Source of the DNA: Aphis gossypii
Lineage: Eukaryota; Arthropoda; Insecta; Hemiptera; Aphididae
Direction of reading: 5' to 3'
NCBI RefSeq assembly: GCF_020184175.1
Contig: NC_065531.1
Span: 86,336,604 to 86,400,603 of the forward strand
DNA length: 64,000 nucleotides
Positions 49,821 to 62,678 of the stretch are shown in pieces. Each line of letters begins with the position of its first letter. The stretch's first letter is position 1. The notes beneath the pieces are model-generated. The model did no database searches and was not told the origin of the DNA. It saw only the letters and a program-made list of their open reading frames with translations. The position numbers and the translations under genes were made by a program.

Positions 49821-52448
49821 GTGATTTGAATCTGAATGGGTAAAGCCTATAGCCTAATAATATATATGTATACACTGAATGCCTATTATAGTTATACAAT
49901 CTTGGCTCAAAATAAATAGTAATATAAATACTGTCAATACAGTATAGACTTGAAGAGTGTATACAGGATATTATCCAAGTACCTATGAGATAATTGTTCA
50001 AGATAAATAAAGAATTTGAGTATAATATGTAAGAAACACAATTTTAAATTCTTGAAAAGGTAATTTCATGAATATTAGATGTAAAAGAGAAGGCATATAA
50101 TAATTAAGCAGGTAATATTATGGTAGTTTAAATTAGTTTAAAAAATTTTTTGAGCATAAATACTAACTTAAATACGGTATGTATTTAAATATTATTTAAA
50201 TCTATTATCTTTAGTACATAAAAATAAATAACTCAGAAATTACTCTTTTAAATCGTATATTTAGTGTAAGTTGAAAAATTCATTTGGCTAATAATTTATA
50301 GTATAACATAAGTAATTATTCTAAATATTTAAATAAATCAAAAAAAAAAAAAAAAAATAGAAGCATACCAAATCAATCTGTATATTAATGTACCTAATTA
50401 TTAGAATACGATTGCTATAACATTAAGCATTAACTACATAAATCTATGGCTTCAATTAAATTTTAAGTATACTGTGTAGTAATTTATTATATTAATTATA
50501 ATAATTAACTATAGGAAAGTGTCAAAACAATTATATTATGTATCAGCAAGCCTTGAAAATTTATTTATAACATGTAGTTGTGTTTAGATCTATTAATTAA
50601 TTAATAACTTTACACATATTAAAATTAGAAATATAAAGCAAATATAATCACACTCATAAGTTTAACAATATTGAGAATGTAAAAACTGTACTAAAGTAAT
50701 AGTCACATAGATCAGTATTAATGAACTTAGTATTATATGGATTTTAATGGTTTGGAAAATTTGCAAAAAGTAAGAAATTTTAATTACAGATTAATACATT
50801 AAATAAATAATAAAACATATTTTAACCATATTGTTATTTTTCAATTTAGGAAACATAAGCAGACAAGAAGGTCATATATTTAAGTGATCAATATACCAAC
50901 GACTATGTATCATATTCATAATGATTTTAATTTATTATTATATATTATACAGGGTAAATTATTTTTTATGTAACAAAATCTACTTTTTTTGTTTAGTATT
51001 TAAAAATTGTATTCTAATTAATCAGTTTAGTAATTTAGAAAAATGCATACTCTATTCATAGTAAGCATACCTATGTTTTATAAATAATAGAAATTAATAA
51101 CATTAATGTTAAATGATTAACTTAGTAACATACTAAAATTATATTATTTAACCTTGAAGGATTCATAGATATTATGTTGGGATTAAATTATATATAATAA
51201 CACATTAGACACATTCTTACATAAATGTATTTATTATAAAAATTGTATTCATATTTTGTAAAAAAAAAAAATACAAATTTTTCAACAAATCTAAAAAATG
51301 CTTCCTAAACAAAATATAATTTATATTTTCTGTAAAAGTGAATAATATAATGTAAAATATAAAAATACAAGAAGCAGATATCTGTTAGTGAAAAATTGCA
51401 AAGTAAAGATGTATACTTATTAAAAAAAATTCATTAAGTTTAAAAGTACAATTTGCTACAATATAGCGTATAAAAAAGTATTTAAATACAAATATTATTA
51501 GTAAAAATTTCGATAAAATATCACATTAAAAAAAAATTTATACTTTAATTAATTTAAGTAAAAACTATATATCTTTCTAACATTGTAATATACTTAAAAT
51601 ACATTTAAATTTAAAGAATACTACCTATAGTATGGACGGAACGTGTAAATAATATATGAGAATTAAGTATAAATATACCTTTTAGATAAAATGCTAATAT
51701 GTAAAGGTGAATACAGTAAATTAAATTAGATAAATCAGACACTTATAGATGACCATTGCAAGTACAAATTATAAATGTACAACGGATTATAAGAATATAG
51801 TTCTAAATATAATTTTATATCATTAATGTATATGAATATAATTTATTTAATAAATTCACCTTTACAGTTCAACACGTATCATAAAAAATTATACTTAATA
51901 ATCAATAATTATTTTTAAGGCAGTCTGTATGTTAGCTTACAAAAAAAAAAAAAAAAAAAATGAGATTTACAAATTAAAAACAACAATAGTCATTGGTAAT
52001 AAAATGTATACATTTTCCACATAACCTAAAACATTATTATTAAATATTTAATTTAAAGTTAAACAGAAAATGGTAATAATATAGAATACTGACAATAATG
52101 AAAATGAAAATAAACTATAAAATGTGTGTTCAATAAAATAATGATAAATATTAATTATAATTTAAAGTATTAATATAAATTATAATATTTGTTTAAATTG
52201 CATGTTACAATCTAAAGCTAAATTTAGCAAACATACTCCGAGATTCAGTGTAAATAGTGTAATCTAGTAAAATTATTAATTATTGGGTTCGTTTGATCTG
52301 TTCTTTTATCAAGAAAATAAGTAAAGAATATAAAATATCAATGTTTTATCAATTGTAGTGAACATAAAACAATAAGTAAAATTCATTAAAAATTTAGTTT
52401 AAAAAATAATTATTTGATTGAATAATATTGATATTTAAAAAAACTAAA
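49821..52448. other. AT-rich 3' flank/3' UTR of neurexin IV
   Basis: No coding region is supported. In the minus-strand sense this follows the neurexin IV stop, and some of it is probably its 3' UTR. Several TTTATT words (AATAAA on the minus strand) occur, for example near 51843, but none can be singled out. Long A-runs sit at 50341-50357 and 51941-51960. Confidence 0.45.
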
Positions 52449-55400
52449 TTAAATAAACCATTCTCGTTTTTTCTGTACTTGGTGACCAGTGGTCGAATGT
52501 ATGACAGCATCATCTGGATCTAATGCTATATCAGCACCTCGGTCTTCTTGTGTGATATAATCACCTTTATGACGAGCCACATATCGACCAACCAAAAATG
52601 CAAGTATCAGAATTATTATCAAAATGATTGAAAATATTCCTGAAAAAAATTTTTTTTTTAATAAATACATTTAATGAATAATAATATGTATATTTACCAC
52701 CAATTAAAGCAGAATTAGTCTCATTGTAAGCAGCCTTTACTTTATTTTCATCTAATACAGGAGGAGGTCTAGTCTCTATTATAGGTGGTGGATGTGTGAC
52801 TGGTTCAACACCACAAAAATCTTCTTTTATTGTAGCTAGAATTAACAAATAAATTTTATTACTTTAGTTTAATCAAATTAAAATCAAAACAACATGTTTA
52901 TTGTATATCTTCTAGCTAATATAGAATCAAATAAGTTGTTATATGTTAAATTATATTCTAAATTATTGAATGGTAATAACTTACTATTCATTCCACTGAC
53001 ATTAGGAGGTCCATCTTGTTGGAATAACAGTTTTAGTGGATAAATATCATCAAACTCTACACGTGAAACACAACCAACAAAACCTTCAGTCATAGATGTA
53101 TTACGGCCAATGTACATGTGCTGAATATTGTTAAATTGTGCATCAGTAGATTCTTTAATGTCAAAATGAAATTCTTTTGGATCTGATCCATCAACCTATA
53201 AAATAGGAAAATATATTATTAATAAAATAAGAATTGAATTATATTACGATTTAAAATACCTCCATAATTAAAGTAGAACCAGAATTTTTTCTTCTAATTC
53301 TAAGATCATGGTATTGTCCAAGACCAAAATGTTGATCTGGAAATATTAATTCTTGACGTTCAAATCCAAAATCAAATACAACCCGTAAATGACCTATCAA
53401 CAATAGAAACAATTTTATTATTTGAATTATTATTTTCTATAATAACTAGTGTAAAAAAATTATGATACTAACCACTATTAGATACCATAATCGTCATATA
53501 TTCTTTTGAAATATTTGAAAATAGTCCAAGTAGGAATCCTTTTGGATTAGTAGTTGTAAAACCTACTCTAATATTTTCAGATATTGTTGATCTCCATATT
53601 CCTTCAAAATCATACCTTATCATTGAATTGGCTTTAAGATTTACACCGATTTCTAAAAATGATGTATTTGTATTAAAAATAGTAAAAAACTGTACATTCA
53701 TAACACTTAATTTTTAGAAATGTAATTTTAAAATTGTATTTACCATCTGCACAAATTGGTCCTTTAAATGCAGTCCATCGACAGTCACAAGTATAACCAT
53801 CATATTTTTCAAAACATGTTCCATTATTAAGACAAGGATTACTATCACATTTACCAATACATCCAGGAGAAATACCATATAACCGCTTTTCAGCATATGA
53901 TTTTAAATCTACAAGTTGTCCATTTAGCATAAATGCTCTTATGCAACCAATGAAACCATTTTGTTCGTCAGATGATGAACCTGAAATAATAAATATATTT
54001 AATAAATTGTATAAACTAATAATGAATAATAAGTGAGTGGTCACATACCAATGACTAATTCAGATGTCAAGTGTATTGCACGTACAGGACCAGGAGGTTC
54101 TCTTACTGACTGTTTTAACGCTCCGTTTACAATAATTCTACTTTCTTTTCTGTATTTAAGTATAATTTAACAATTATAAAACATAAGTTTATAGATAAAG
54201 TATTAATTTAAATGAAAACTCACCGATTTCTTTCTATAACAACTGAATGCCATCTATCATCATTCAGTTTATCAGAAGTTTCCACACGAACATTTAATGG
54301 TCCACTGCCAGCTTGGTAACTGAATTGTAAAGAGTGACCACCTAATAATCAAAGTAGCAATACAAGTTTAGGTTTGGTAATAATTATTAATTGGCATAAA
54401 AGTTAATTGATAATTATTTTATTACTTATAAGTGATAACTTTATATAATCTTTAGGTCCATGACTTTCAAAAATAATGGCATTTTCAATAGTTGTTTTAA
54501 ATTCAAAATAAATGTCACCATTTTGTCCAAAATCAAATGTTGGTAAACGAATTTGTGAGTCAAGTTTGCGAAATGTTACAACATTGTTAAAAAGCTCTAC
54601 AAAATAAAACAAATACAGACATTTGTGAATAAAAATTTGTTTTTTTTTTTTTTAAAAAATTAAATAGAAATTTACCATCGCCTTCGCACATTAATGGTCC
54701 GACTTTGAATCTCCCTTCTTTTTCATCTAACGTTGTACCCGTGTCTCCAAATCTAACTTGTTTTATTGGCAGATGCTCTTTTTCCTTATATCACCACTGT
54801 CTGATTGCCAGCTATCAAGACCTATACAAATATTAATAATTGTATAATTAGTAAATAAATAAACATTAATAATATGTTTAAACAAGCAATTTATATGTAT
54901 TATACTATTTACCCGAATCACAATTGCACCATTTAGTAGGGTCATGACAACCACCCGTTATACCACACTGACATTTATGTGATCCAGGAATTGAACCGCC
55001 CCAATAGTCCATCTTTTGATTGTGTCTTGATACCCACCATCCATAAGGTCGAAAATCCAATTCCCCATTTACTTTAAATTGTAATATTATTAATATTTTA
55101 TGGTAAACATAATTTTTATTAGTTATTAAGTATAATACCTGGAGAATTAAATAATCTAGATTGTTTACAAGAATAACTTAATGGTTGCCAACAGGAATGT
55201 GATCTATTAATAAGTGCTTCAATTTGCAATAAGTCTGCATCATAGTTGAAGTCTTGTTTAAAACTTCCAGGATCTTGGAAACCATCAACAGTGGAATCAC
55301 TTTCACTTTGATGTCTAATTGTTGTTACTATTCGTCCATCAGCTAGACATTTGAATGTGTTTGAATTTTTTATAAGTTTCATAAATATTTTTAGAAAATT

Positions 55401-58400
55401 ATTATAATGTAATGATTTAATATAATATTGTATAAACTTCTAACACACATGCGAAGTTTACCCTAAGTTTTATAATTACTGTCGTATTATTTTTATTTTT
55501 ATTAACTGATTGCTGTTATATTATCTAGCTTCTAATATAGTTTTAAAACATTTTCTGAATGTTCCCAGACATTTATAATAATCGGTTGAACGTTGACAGC
55601 TGTCGTAGAATGAACATAGTATTGGGAGATGACTAAATTTTGCATTATTTGTGCAAAAATGATTTGTTGTAATCATATTATTGAAATTTGTCCAGATTAT
55701 TTTGTAGCTTTTTAGAATGAAGTAATTTTGTTTTTTAAATATTTCAAATTGTAAAATATAATCACATTATATAATAATTATAAGAAAAACTATATTTTGA
55801 AATATATTATATCACAGTAAACTTGTCTAATGTATAATAATATAGTAAAATATTCTACAATACATTTTTGCTATTCATTGACAAAACAATATGTAAGTAA
55901 AAAAAAATAATTTGGCAAATTTCTACCACGCGTGTGTGTTAGAAGGATAACAATGAAAATAATATATTTACCATAATATTGACATGTAACTGGAAACGGT
56001 TTTAATGGGCCACTTCCATCCACATCTATTTTAATATCATGGTTTTGTCCAACTGGATTAACATTCTTAAAAGCAAGGCACGACAATGGATTTAATGCTA
56101 TTTAATAATAACATTCTCAATATTAAAAATACAATTTTAAAATATTATAAATAAATTCCTTACGAGTTTGACATACGGCACCACTATATCCTGTATTACC
56201 ACAATCGCAGAAAAATTCATCAGAGTTTTGTCTACATATACCAGAATGTTTACATGGACTTGGATTACACCTATCACTCATTTGACAAGCATCAAATAAT
56301 ACTTCTTTATCACAACAATAACCTTCCTAAAATTAAAATATTTTATGTGAATTAAAAATAATCATTTAAAGGCACAAAAATAAATATTGTGTCATCAGTA
56401 ATTACTCCTAATTTCCAATCAGTTGGTAACATATAATTTCCATCAATTGTAATTAAACGCATACATCCAATAAATCCAATTGAACCATAAATACCTCCTA
56501 AAACAGTATACATTTCATTATTATTATAATTTCAAACATAAAACTAAATGAAAATTTAATTTAAAAAAAAAGAAATAAAACAATTTATCTAACCAGCAAT
56601 AAAATTATTTTGTCCAGTGAAGAAATCTAATTTTCTAATTGTCTGCATAGGTCTATTATCTACATTAAGTTCCAAAAAATTTTCTTTAAGGATCAAAATT
56701 ACACTATGCCATTTGCCATCATTAAAACTTTCTTCATAGTTATCTAAAACTACACGTGTGTCATCTTTGGTCATCAATTCTACTTTAATGCGTTCATTTT
56801 CCAAGTATAACTATCAATCAAATTAAAAAATATTCAATACAATCCAATGTTGAAAATTTATAAATTATATTATTTTATAAAGAAATTACCTTAACATATC
56901 CATTTACTAAAAATTTATGATGGGCTAATAACCCTCGTTCTTCATAAGTACGAAATGATAATGATATATTAATTTTTTTCAGTCCTTCATAACTTCTTAA
57001 TCTTGCATAAGATGATCGCGATAAAAATGTAACGGGAACAATAGGAGATTCCTAATAAAAATATATTATTTTAATAACTTAAAATTTAATTTTAAAACAT
57101 AAAAAAATAATTTAGTACCAAACAAGTATATAATGTATTTATTTTTTGATATTTTTGCATTAACCAAGAGTCTCCAGAATTGTACGACTCTTTAACTAAA
57201 TATATCATATTTGTTGAATTCATGTATAAGTTTTCTATACATCCAGTAAAATTTGTATTAATTAACAGACCTTCATTTAAATGTGGTACACCACCTATAT
57301 ATATCTAAAATAAATAAAATAATATATATTATACATATATAAATATATAATATTAATTTATTAAATATTTTAGTTTTCATACTTCACGATTAAGATCAAG
57401 TCTTTCAAATTCTCCTTTAATTCGACCTTGAATTGTGACACGATCAACAGAAAACACAACTTCAAGTTTATTTCTCATTATTATAACTTCATGCCAGATG
57501 TTATCATCTAGTAGACTACCAACTGATAGACTAGTCATGATTTGAGATCCTAAAAAAAAGTATACAATAATTAAATTCTAACCTATACATTTTTCTAAAT
57601 AATACTCAAAAATACCTAAATTTATATTTAATAGTAACCGATTATCTTTAAGTTGTAAAGCTAAATAATCTCCCTGTGATCCAATTCCATACAATAAAAC
57701 TCCGTCAGCCACATTTGTTTTAAATCTAAATCTTATTGATTCTCTATGGGCAGAAACAGGGGAATCTCTCAAGTTCCAACGTACCAATGAAGTACCATTG
57801 AAATAAAGGCTGTCCGATGCTGAAATCAAAGTTATTATTATTTTAATAACTCAACTCGAGTATAAAAATAATACTAATGAATATTAATTACAGTATGGGC
57901 ATCCATAAAGCTCTAATCTCAATGAAATCCTGTCTCTCCATCTAGTAGGATTAATCCTAATCCATTGTGCTATGATGGGGACCTCAAATATATTTCTAGC
58001 AGAATCATCTCCATTAATATTACCTTTAAATAACTATAAAAAAAAACAAACTTATTATTGATAAATATATGTTGAATTTTTATTTTAATCTTTATACGTA
58101 CACAATGAATTGATTAACACATTAATATTCAATTAATAACCGTTTATAATTATCATTAAAATAATTTTTTTTAATTTAATTATAATAAAATTTAATTTAT
58201 AGCATATTCCTAAATTGTAAATACTAACATTAAGCAGAACTTCTACATAGCTTTATAATTACTTAAAATATAAATACTATACTCAAGTAACACAACTATT
58301 TTAAGTCATTTATTTTTTTATAAAATACTATAACGTAAAGTATATAACATACTCTGCACAGTGCACACTATACCTATGTTTTCTTTCAATGGCTAAAAAA

Positions 58401-59890
58401 TGCTATAAAAAAATGGCAACATCACAATATAGCCAATCTGAAGTCAACATAACCAATTTAGTGTCGTTAGCTTAAATTTTAGAGTGAATTTTCTTATTTT
58501 TAAACTTAAAGTTAAGAACACAATTTGTTTTTTAGAATATTTAAATTTTTTTCATGATCTATGAGTATTTGATAAATACAAATATGATATGTTATATGTG
58601 AATAGGGAAAAAATAAAATAGTGTGCTAACATCTTGCTCCCAAATATATAGCTAATAAATCAATATAACCTATCCTTACGACCATACTTAAAATTTATCC
58701 TTTATTTTCAGCAAAATTCTTAGTAAGAATTATTATTTTTATATTAATTATTAATTATGGTGATACATAATGTGTTGGCCGCCATTTAAAGCCTATAAAA
58801 AATTATTGAAGTAAACCCATTGTTAAATTACTCAATTAGTAATTAATTAATCCTTAATTAATATTAGTTTAAAAATACCCACAGGCAATTGCTATCAATA
58901 AAATTGATATTAATTAAATTTTTATTTATTTATATAATAAAATATAAAATATAAATGTAATCTATTTATAAGCAATGATGTAACGTTCATTGTAAAACTA
59001 TTAAATTCTCAACACTTATTAAAACAAAAATACTGTTGTATTTTGTTGTTATATGTTGTACAACATACACTACACACACACACACATTTATATATAAATA
59101 CAAAAATAATTATTAAATTATTAATAGTAATACTATTATTATTATTTATTTTAATTATTTTTATATAATTTAATTAAGCACTTCAGTATAATAAATTATT
59201 ACAATTAAGCAATATTTAAAAAGCAAACAAAACAATCAAAATGGTACTTAATGAAAATCAATCAATATTAAATAAGAAAAAACAACCACTGTGCACAAAA
59301 TTTTACATCACTACTGAGTTTCAAAATAACACAAGGCAATCATAAAACTCAAACCTCAATATTCCCATGAGAGTCTTCAAAATTTTTCCAACCCTTCCCA
59401 TTATCAGAGTATTGTATACAATATTCCTCGATAAATTCTAAAGTGGAAGACCGTCCTTGAGTTGAAATAGAGGATACTTTCACTCTATTTGAAAACTCAA
59501 CAATGAAATATTGATCAAGAGAATCATATGCAGAAGTCCATGCCATGTACCCTAACAAAATTCTTAGAAATCAACAAAAATCCACATACTTTATAATTAA
59601 TATTATACACTAAAATATAATTATCTCACCTTATTTATTGATATTGAAAATATTCTAAAATTGTAGGTATCTAAACAGTTAGTGTATAATTACCTTAGTA
59701 TTTCCTGATGATTCTTTGTATTCAGCATAGTCTAAACCATTTGAACCATAACTAATACCAAATGTTTCTACATATTCTGAAGATTCTGCTCTACCTTGGG
59801 TCAATATTGATGTTACAGTCATGGTTTGACCTAGGTCGATAATGAGATACTGAGCAAAATCAGAGCTGTATGCTGTCCATGCATTACGTC
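52449..59890 (-). CDS. Nrx-IV: Neurexin IV / contactin-associated protein (CASPR), 5' end missing
   Basis: This is a single-pass adhesion protein of septate junctions and axo-glial contacts. Exons in order: 59890-59694 or 59551-59355 (alternatives), 58033-57892, 57819-57616, 57549-57383, 57304-57119, 57051-56890, 56810-56594, 56497-56406, 56326-56164, 56097-55972, 55342-55139, 55071-54913, 54821-54676, 54596-54426, 54341-54224, 54149-54049, 53980-53744, 53652-53473, 53393-53260, 53195-52985, 52835-52698, 52639-52449. Domains: discoidin (F5/8C), two LamG, EGF (CNPSPCKHSGIC), fibrinogen-like (CQYYADGRIVT, YWGGSIPG), LamG, EGF (CDSNPCLNNGTC), LamG, membrane span (IILIIILILAFLVG), a short tail with RYVARHKGDYIT for band-4.1 binding, and the C-terminus EWFI, a likely PDZ ligand. 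The exon 54821-54676 is one base short. Signal peptide and first discoidin exons are not in view. Confidence 0.93.
59072..59086. repeat. Short (CA)n microsatellite
   Basis: About seven CA units in the neurexin IV intron between the downstream alternative exon and the constant exon 58033-57892. Confidence 0.6.
59355..59551 (-). other. Nrx-IV: Neurexin IV mutually exclusive exon, downstream copy
   Basis: 197 nt, entering after one base of a codon and leaving in phase 0. It encodes part of the discoidin domain: GYMAWTSAYDSLDQYFIVEF, VSSISTQGRSS, ending DSHGNIE, then joining LFKGNINGDD. It aligns with the upstream 197-nt exon along its whole length. Joining both copies in one mRNA would break the frame, so they must be alternatives. 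Confidence 0.88.
59694..59890 (-). other. Nrx-IV: Neurexin IV mutually exclusive exon, upstream copy
   Basis: 197 nt with the same entry and exit phases as its partner 142 bp downstream. It encodes RNAWTAYSSDFAQYLIIDLG, VTSILTQGRAE, ending ESSGNTK, then LFKGNINGDD. In Drosophila, Nrx-IV uses two alternative exons at this place to make glial/epithelial and neuronal forms. Which aphid copy corresponds to which cannot be told from this sequence. Confidence 0.88.
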
Positions 59891-61829
59891 CTAAAGTACA
59901 ACACAAGCAAAAAAACACACAAAAATAAAACTAAACTATATTTTTTAAAGTGCAAAAAATTTAGTATTCTAAAAGGCTTTTGAATAAATGTAATACCTAG
60001 TTTAATGTTTCAATTAATTTGTACATAATTTTAAAATAATTAATTTTTTTTTTACTGAGACTAATTATATTATTAAAATAATGAAATTGTAGATTTCATG
60101 TAAATAATGTTATACATGCATACAGAATGTTTCAGAAGTCCCGTATTACTTATAATAACTCTATTTAAAATCAATTTATTTAAATGTTTTTAATTATTAG
60201 TAAGAAAATTCTAATTAAATTACAAAATTAATTTTTTTTATTAGTTTAAATTTTTTTCATAGTTTTTAAAAAGTTTTAAAAATTACATATTAAATTGAAA
60301 AAAAATCAATCAAAATGCGTTGATAATAATTAGTGTAATATGCGATTAGTAGTGTAGTTATTTCATTGATTTTTAATTTCACTAAAAACAGTTTAAACTC
60401 TTTGGTCAATGAGGAAAATACATCAAGTTCATCAAAAGTGAAACAAATGTTGACCAAATTATTAATTTTTTTGGAAGTGTAGTAGTTAGAACTCAACATT
60501 TTTCTGAATACATCATCAGTATATGGAGATTTGATTAACTAAATAAATTGTCTATTCATAAAGTGTTACAAAAATAAAACTTAAGTAATATAATACAAAA
60601 TTTGTTCAACAGTAATGAATGTGATGAAGAAAGGTGTTTACAATAATGTGAATGAGTAACACATAGAATAGGCCAGGATCCGATATTTGTAGATAAATTA
60701 ATTTTAATTAACTTTTATCATTAAAACATGCAATTCAAGCTTTGGTAACATAACTATTATTCTTACTATCTTGTACAAGATCAAAAACTTAAATGAAATT
60801 GTCAACCTAGAAATTTTTGTTTTTTGTTTGGAAAATAGTATTGCCATTAAGAAAATTAGGAAAACAAATATGTAAGCATCATAATAATTTATGTTAAATG
60901 CAATAATGTAATACCTATGCATATTCAAATTTATTAATATATCATATTACTAAAAATTATGACAATTAAGTATCTAAAACATTTTATTACTAAATTTATG
61001 AAATTGAATAAATTTAGGTAATTGAGATTTTAATTAAAACAGAAAATACAGGTTTATGTATTTTTTATAAAAATTATTTTAGTTTTAAATTAAATTTTAA
61101 ATATATTTCAAAAAATATACATAGTACTGGAAATTAAGTCTAGTTTGTGAATTTAAAATAATAATTTGTTAATTCCTTTTTTAGGAAGTATATCAGATTT
61201 CAAAACATTAATAGGAAGTATTTAAGCACTATTCTGTGAATGTTATAATTTAATATCCTTACATAAATGTAAATGTTACACAGTTAAGATGATTTTATTA
61301 TTATATTATTCCCAATTATTCCCAAATAATTGCAATCAAATAAACTTATTAGATTCTAATTTGTTTATAGTAAGCATAATAAGTTTGTATAATACAAATA
61401 AAATAAATAGACAACCAAAAATAAATAAAATATTTTTTATTTTTTATTTTTATTGGTACCAGTCAATAACATTTCCTCCTTGGCAACTAACTACTTGTAC
61501 AAGGCACGCATAATCAAATAAACCCTTTTATTATGCTTGTCAAGAAAACAAAATTATACAACCAATTCTTCATAAGTATAATAACTATTTACTATTACTA
61601 CATAACATGCAATATTATATCATAAAACAAATACATTTACTTATTACCTTCCATATTATTTTTAAAATAACTTACTATCTAAAAGATCAATATTAACATT
61701 ATTGTTGTTTTAATATTTGAAAAAAATACAAGTATAATTTAATATGTTATTATAATAATATATTCAATATATATATTATAATATATACAAGAAAAATGTA
61801 TTTCTGAACATGTAAAAATTAATTTATAG
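59891..61829. other. Neurexin IV upstream intron, no exon recognised
   Basis: I looked on the minus strand for the exon that should precede the alternative pair (signal peptide, start of the discoidin domain, one-base phase) and found none. One short higher-GC patch at 61455-61510 reads as a 24-codon minus-strand tail (FDYACLVQVVSCQGG...) before a stop, with only a weak acceptor. I do not call it an exon. Confidence 0.5.
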
Positions 61830-62678
61830 CTAAGGTTGTTCTTCTTTATTCAAGAATAATTTACAGTAATTTTCATCTTCTTCTGTTATCATTTCTGCAT
61901 TACTTATTAGGTCTTGGAAAGTTATAAGCTTAAAGTTAACTGGGGTTATAGATCCTTTGATGCACACAGTTATTATATAATCATCATATAAATATTCATG
62001 AAAACTCCAATCTGACATTAGTTTATCATTAATAAATAATTTAGTATCATTCAATATTGAATGTTTTTTCAACTCATTTTGTGGAACAAAACATATATTT
62101 TTTAGATCAATTGTTAGCCCAGTACCGGTTGCTTTAACATAACTTTCTTTTAAGCACCAAAATCGATAAAATGAACTAGTTTTTTTTATATCTGTTCCTT
62201 TATTAATATAAGCCCACTCCTTTAAATGGAAATTTCTATGCATTAATCTAAAAAATTCATTTAAACTTTTTCCACCTTTATAACAGTTTTTCATGATATC
62301 TATTCCTACACTAATATTTTCTTCACCAGCTAATACAACATAGTTTCCATCATGTGATACATTAAAATTTAAATTAAATCCTTCTATTATGGGTTTGTTA
62401 TTTAAATCTCTTTTTGTTTTTATTTGAGACCAAGGTAAATGAGTAGCTTCTGATAAAAATTTTCTAATCATTAGTTGTCCTATAATTGAACGTTTAGCAT
62501 CTCGTTTAAAAACAAATCGACCAATTCTTTCTTTTTCTTCAAGTTGTATAGAACGAGAAACTTTAGACCAATCACTTTCTGATGGAAACCAATTGCCACA
62601 ATCGAATACCCAACGAACCCTGTTTGACGTTGTCATTGTAGAATCGTACTGTGCGAATTTTGTAAAAATGATGTGCAT
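61830..62678 (-). CDS. AASDHPPT: L-aminoadipate-semialdehyde dehydrogenase-phosphopantetheinyl transferase
   Basis: It transfers 4'-phosphopantetheine from CoA to a serine on acyl-carrier domains (fatty-acid synthase, mitochondrial ACP and others). It is a single uninterrupted exon of 282 codons, slightly shorter than the human protein. Signatures: IQLEEKERIGRFVFKRDAKRS, FNVSHDG, the Mg-binding VGIDIM, and FWCLKESYVKATGTGL with its catalytic Glu and Lys. Two starts are possible. The first Met gives a 14-residue extension (MHIIFTKFAQYDST) before MTTSNRVRW. The second Met (62636) has the better context, with A at -3. Human shows the same 14-residue spacing between Mets. It lies on the same strand as neurexin IV, upstream of that gene's first visible exon, so is probably nested in its intron. 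Being intronless, it might be an old retrocopy, but the frame is intact. Confidence 0.93.
   Translation of the reverse strand: MHIIFTKFAQYDSTMTTSNRVRWVFDCGNWFPSESDWSKVSRSIQLEEKERIGRFVFKRDAKRSIIGQLMIRKFLSEATHLPWSQIKTKRDLNNKPIIEGFNLNFNVSHDGNYVVLAGEENISVGIDIMKNCYKGGKSLNEFFRLMHRNFHLKEWAYINKGTDIKKTSSFYRFWCLKESYVKATGTGLTIDLKNICFVPQNELKKHSILNDTKLFINDKLMSDWSFHEYLYDDYIITVCIKGSITPVNFKLITFQDLISNAEMITEEDENYCKLFLNKEEQP

Noticed and set aside
61450..61517. Minus-strand 24-codon tail (FDYACLVQVVSCQGG...) with slightly raised GC
   Set aside because: There is only a weak acceptor, an upstream in-frame stop, and no partner exon or recognisable family. It may be chance.
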